64,000 nucleotides of DNA from an uncultured Porphyromonas sp. (lineage in GTDB: Bacteria > Bacteroidota > Bacteroidia > Bacteroidales > Porphyromonadaceae). How positions within the stretch are numbered: position 1 is the stretch's first letter; every line of letters starts with the position of its first letter. Positions 62,338-64,000 of this stretch are shown piece after piece. Under the pieces are notes generated by a model. It saw only the letters and a list, made by a program, of their open reading frames with translations. It was not told where the DNA came from and did not search any database. The position numbers were made by a program, and so were the translations under genes. The stretch lies in assembly GCA_934364985.1 (NCBI GenBank), contig CAKRMU010000002.1:124001-188000 (forward strand). Direction: 5' to 3'.

Positions 62338-63915
62338 TCAAAAGCCTATTTGACTTCCCCAATTACTTCTATCCAGTTTTCGATAGCCGACCGCTTCGCC
62401 GATATGCTTTATCGTAATATCCTTAGAAGCATCAAGATCTGCGATAGTGCGAGAGACTTTGAGTATCCTATCGTATGCACGGGCAGACAACTTGAATTTT
62501 TCCATTGCCTGCTTTAGCCGATCCATACATTGAGTATCGATATGCACAAACTCCTCCATCATCGCTGGCGTCATCTGAGCATTGGTGTAAATTCCTTCTA
62601 AATCCTTAAATCGTTCTTTCTGTATCGCCCGAGCTTGAATCACTCTTTCTCTGATACGGCTACTCGATTCGCCAGGCTCTTTACTTGAAAGTGCCTCAAA
62701 AGGAACAGGGACAATCTCAACCTGAATATCAATTCTGTCAAGAAGTGGACCAGATATTCGCCCCAAGTAATTTTTGACCTGCATCTCGGTGCATTCGCAT
62801 TTTTTATTCGGGTTGTTGTAGTGACCACAAGGACAGGGATTCATAGAAGCGACAAGCATAAAAGAGGCTGGGAATGTGACTGTTTGACGAGCTCTAGAAA
62901 CTGTTATCTGCCTATCCTCAAGAGGTTGTCTCAGCACTTCAAGCACGTTACGTGCAAACTCAGGTAATTCGTCAAGGAATAAAACTCCATTGTGGGCTAA
63001 GGATATCTCACCTGGCTTAGGGTAACTACCACCACCGACAAGAGCGACATTAGATGTGCTGTGGTGCGGAGCTCTGTAGGGTCTTTCCCGCATAAGAGCA
63101 ATATTCGTTGGCAATGTACCTGCCACAGAGTGTATCATTGTCGTCTCCTGAGCTTCCTCTTTACTAAAGGGGGGAAGGATACTCGGTACACGCTTAGCCA
63201 TCATTGACTTACCGCTACCTGGGGGACCAATCATAATGATATTGTGCATACCAGCGGCAGCGACTTCGATAGCTCTCTTGACGTTTTCCTGTCCTTTGAC
63301 TTCACGGAAATCCGGATACCCGAGGAGCGGATACTCAATATCTTCTTCCTTGTATTGCACCTCTTTGAGAGCTAAGTCGTCACCTTCGATATAGTTAATG
63401 ACGTCCTTAAGGGTCTCTGCGCCCAATACTCTAATGCCCTCGACTACGGATGCCTCTTTGGCATTAGCCATAGGGACGATGATTCGCTTAAAGCCTTCCC
63501 TTTTGGCAGATATTGTCATAGGCAATATTCCATTTATAGGACGGATGTGACCATCAAGCGATAGCTCGCCCATGATCATGGTATCAGAGAGACGATCCGT
63601 AGGGAGCTTCGCACTGAGAGTAAGGATAGCGACGGCAAGAGGAAGATCGTAAGCAGCACCCTCTTTTCGCATATCTGCGGGAGCCATATTGATGATATAA
63701 CGGCGTTCGATATACTCAAATCCGCTCTCGACGATTGCCGCTTGAATGCGTTGATGACTCTCCTTAACCGCAGTATCAGGAAGCCCAACAAGCATAAACT
63801 TAACTCCCGGACTAATCTGAGCCTCAATGGTTACTTTGGTAGCTTCAATACCACTAACAGCCGCTCCATATACTTTAACTAATGCTCGCTCGACAGATAC
63901 ATCTTCCCAATCCAT
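62338..63915 (-). CDS. comM: YifB/ComM family Mg-chelatase-like AAA ATPase
   Basis: A protein of about 525 residues. It has an N-terminal Lon-like domain (MLVGLPDTAVKESHQRIQAAI, MGELSLDGHIRPINGILPM), a central AAA module with Walker A GPPGSGKSMMAKR and the Walker B region NGVLFLDELPEF, and a C-terminal Mg-chelatase domain with CPCGHYNNPNKKCEC. ComM-type helicases promote branch migration in natural transformation and recombination. ATG 63915 is chosen; codons upstream begin with TTG. It begins 1 bp after the stop of the upstream gene. Confidence 0.94.
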   Translation of the reverse strand: MDWEDVSVERALVKVYGAAVSGIEATKVTIEAQISPGVKFMLVGLPDTAVKESHQRIQAAIVESGFEYIERRYIINMAPADMRKEGAAYDLPLAVAILTLSAKLPTDRLSDTMIMGELSLDGHIRPINGILPMTISAKREGFKRIIVPMANAKEASVVEGIRVLGAETLKDVINYIEGDDLALKEVQYKEEDIEYPLLGYPDFREVKGQENVKRAIEVAAAGMHNIIMIGPPGSGKSMMAKRVPSILPPFSKEEAQETTMIHSVAGTLPTNIALMRERPYRAPHHSTSNVALVGGGSYPKPGEISLAHNGVLFLDELPEFARNVLEVLRQPLEDRQITVSRARQTVTFPASFMLVASMNPCPCGHYNNPNKKCECTEMQVKNYLGRISGPLLDRIDIQVEIVPVPFEALSSKEPGESSSRIRERVIQARAIQKERFKDLEGIYTNAQMTPAMMEEFVHIDTQCMDRLKQAMEKFKLSARAYDRILKVSRTIADLDASKDITIKHIGEAVGYRKLDRSNWGSQIGF

Positions 63916-63916
63916 T

Positions 63917-64000
63917 TTACTCAACCCTTACCTCTTTTTTGCGATTATAATCCTCAATAAATTGTATTAAACTATCAGCAACGCTCCAGTTTCGCCAAAC
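63917..64000 (-). CDS. C-terminal 27 residues of an upstream gene (partial)
   Basis: An open frame entering from the right edge ends at TAA 63919-63917, 1 bp before the comM ATG. The tail contains WSVADSLIQFIEDYNRKK and looks helical and charged. It is not recognisable. The spacing implies co-transcription with comM. Confidence 0.55.
   Translation of the reverse strand, partial: VWRNWSVADSLIQFIEDYNRKKEVRVE

Overview
The window is a chromosomal segment of a Bacteroidales bacterium, most likely from the Porphyromonadaceae and plausibly Porphyromonas. Evidence: many TAnnTTTG -7 promoter elements, several with a TTTG/TTGG -33 box 18-20 bp upstream; few Shine-Dalgarno sequences; an archaeal/eukaryotic-type prolyl-tRNA synthetase; pyrophosphate-dependent phosphofructokinase; a complete Rnf complex with an RseC-like protein; META-domain lipoprotein, HU-SPOR and DUF2723 proteins; and the block rplM-rpsI-rpsB-tsf. 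The species is inferred from gene content only.

Layout: 0.1-1.3 kb, an outer-membrane porin-like gene. 1.4-5.5 kb, a minus-strand operon HU-SPOR protein, ThiL-like protein, thyA, folA, RluA-type pseudouridine synthase. 5.5-7.5 kb, an AT-rich accessory patch with one unrecognised gene and a 20-25-codon leader ORF. 7.6-14 kb, mnmE, rpmE2, hsp20, pfp and a membrane-anchored phosphodiesterase/pyrophosphatase. 14.1 kb, tRNA-Met. 14.3-20.7 kb, a cell-envelope group (nitrilase, acyltransferase, polysaccharide deacetylase, DUF2723, glycosyltransferase). 21-26.7 kb, tpx and the run tgt-LptF/G permease-priA-like-tyrosine phosphatase. 27-35 kb, a six-gene operon dxr-rseP-mutS2-DUF5063-rfbD-prfC. 35.5-36.3 kb, a small unknown gene and smpB. 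36.5-42.3 kb, a MacB-type tripartite efflux operon. 42.4-48.2 kb, guaB-DUF2284, a double-META lipoprotein, an MFS transporter and a beta-barrel protein. 48.5-54 kb, the rnf operon. 54.7-64 kb, tRNA-Ala(GGC), lptB-recR, a DnaQ-like protein, proS, the ribosomal protein/EF-Ts block and comM.

Most genes are housekeeping. I see no rRNA, CRISPR array, intact insertion sequence or prophage.

The most striking structure is a family of intergenic arrays: nine arrays plus one remnant, with about 29 complete units of exactly 23 bp. Each unit has two centres of dyad symmetry (an 11-bp core ATACC-N-GGTAT and an 11-12-bp linker TCGTC-nn-GACG), and the arms are drawn from a small set of interchangeable half-sites. 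Arrays lie only between transcription units, never inside operons. They may be related to the 23-nt tandem-repeat MITEs (BrickBuilt) that I recall from P. gingivalis. Their modular dyad grammar and fixed placement are the observations I would pursue first.

A second theme is three homologues of well-known enzymes that have lost catalytic motifs while remaining full-length: ThiL-like (4.4 kb), PriA-like (24 kb) and a membrane-anchored DnaQ-like protein (57 kb).
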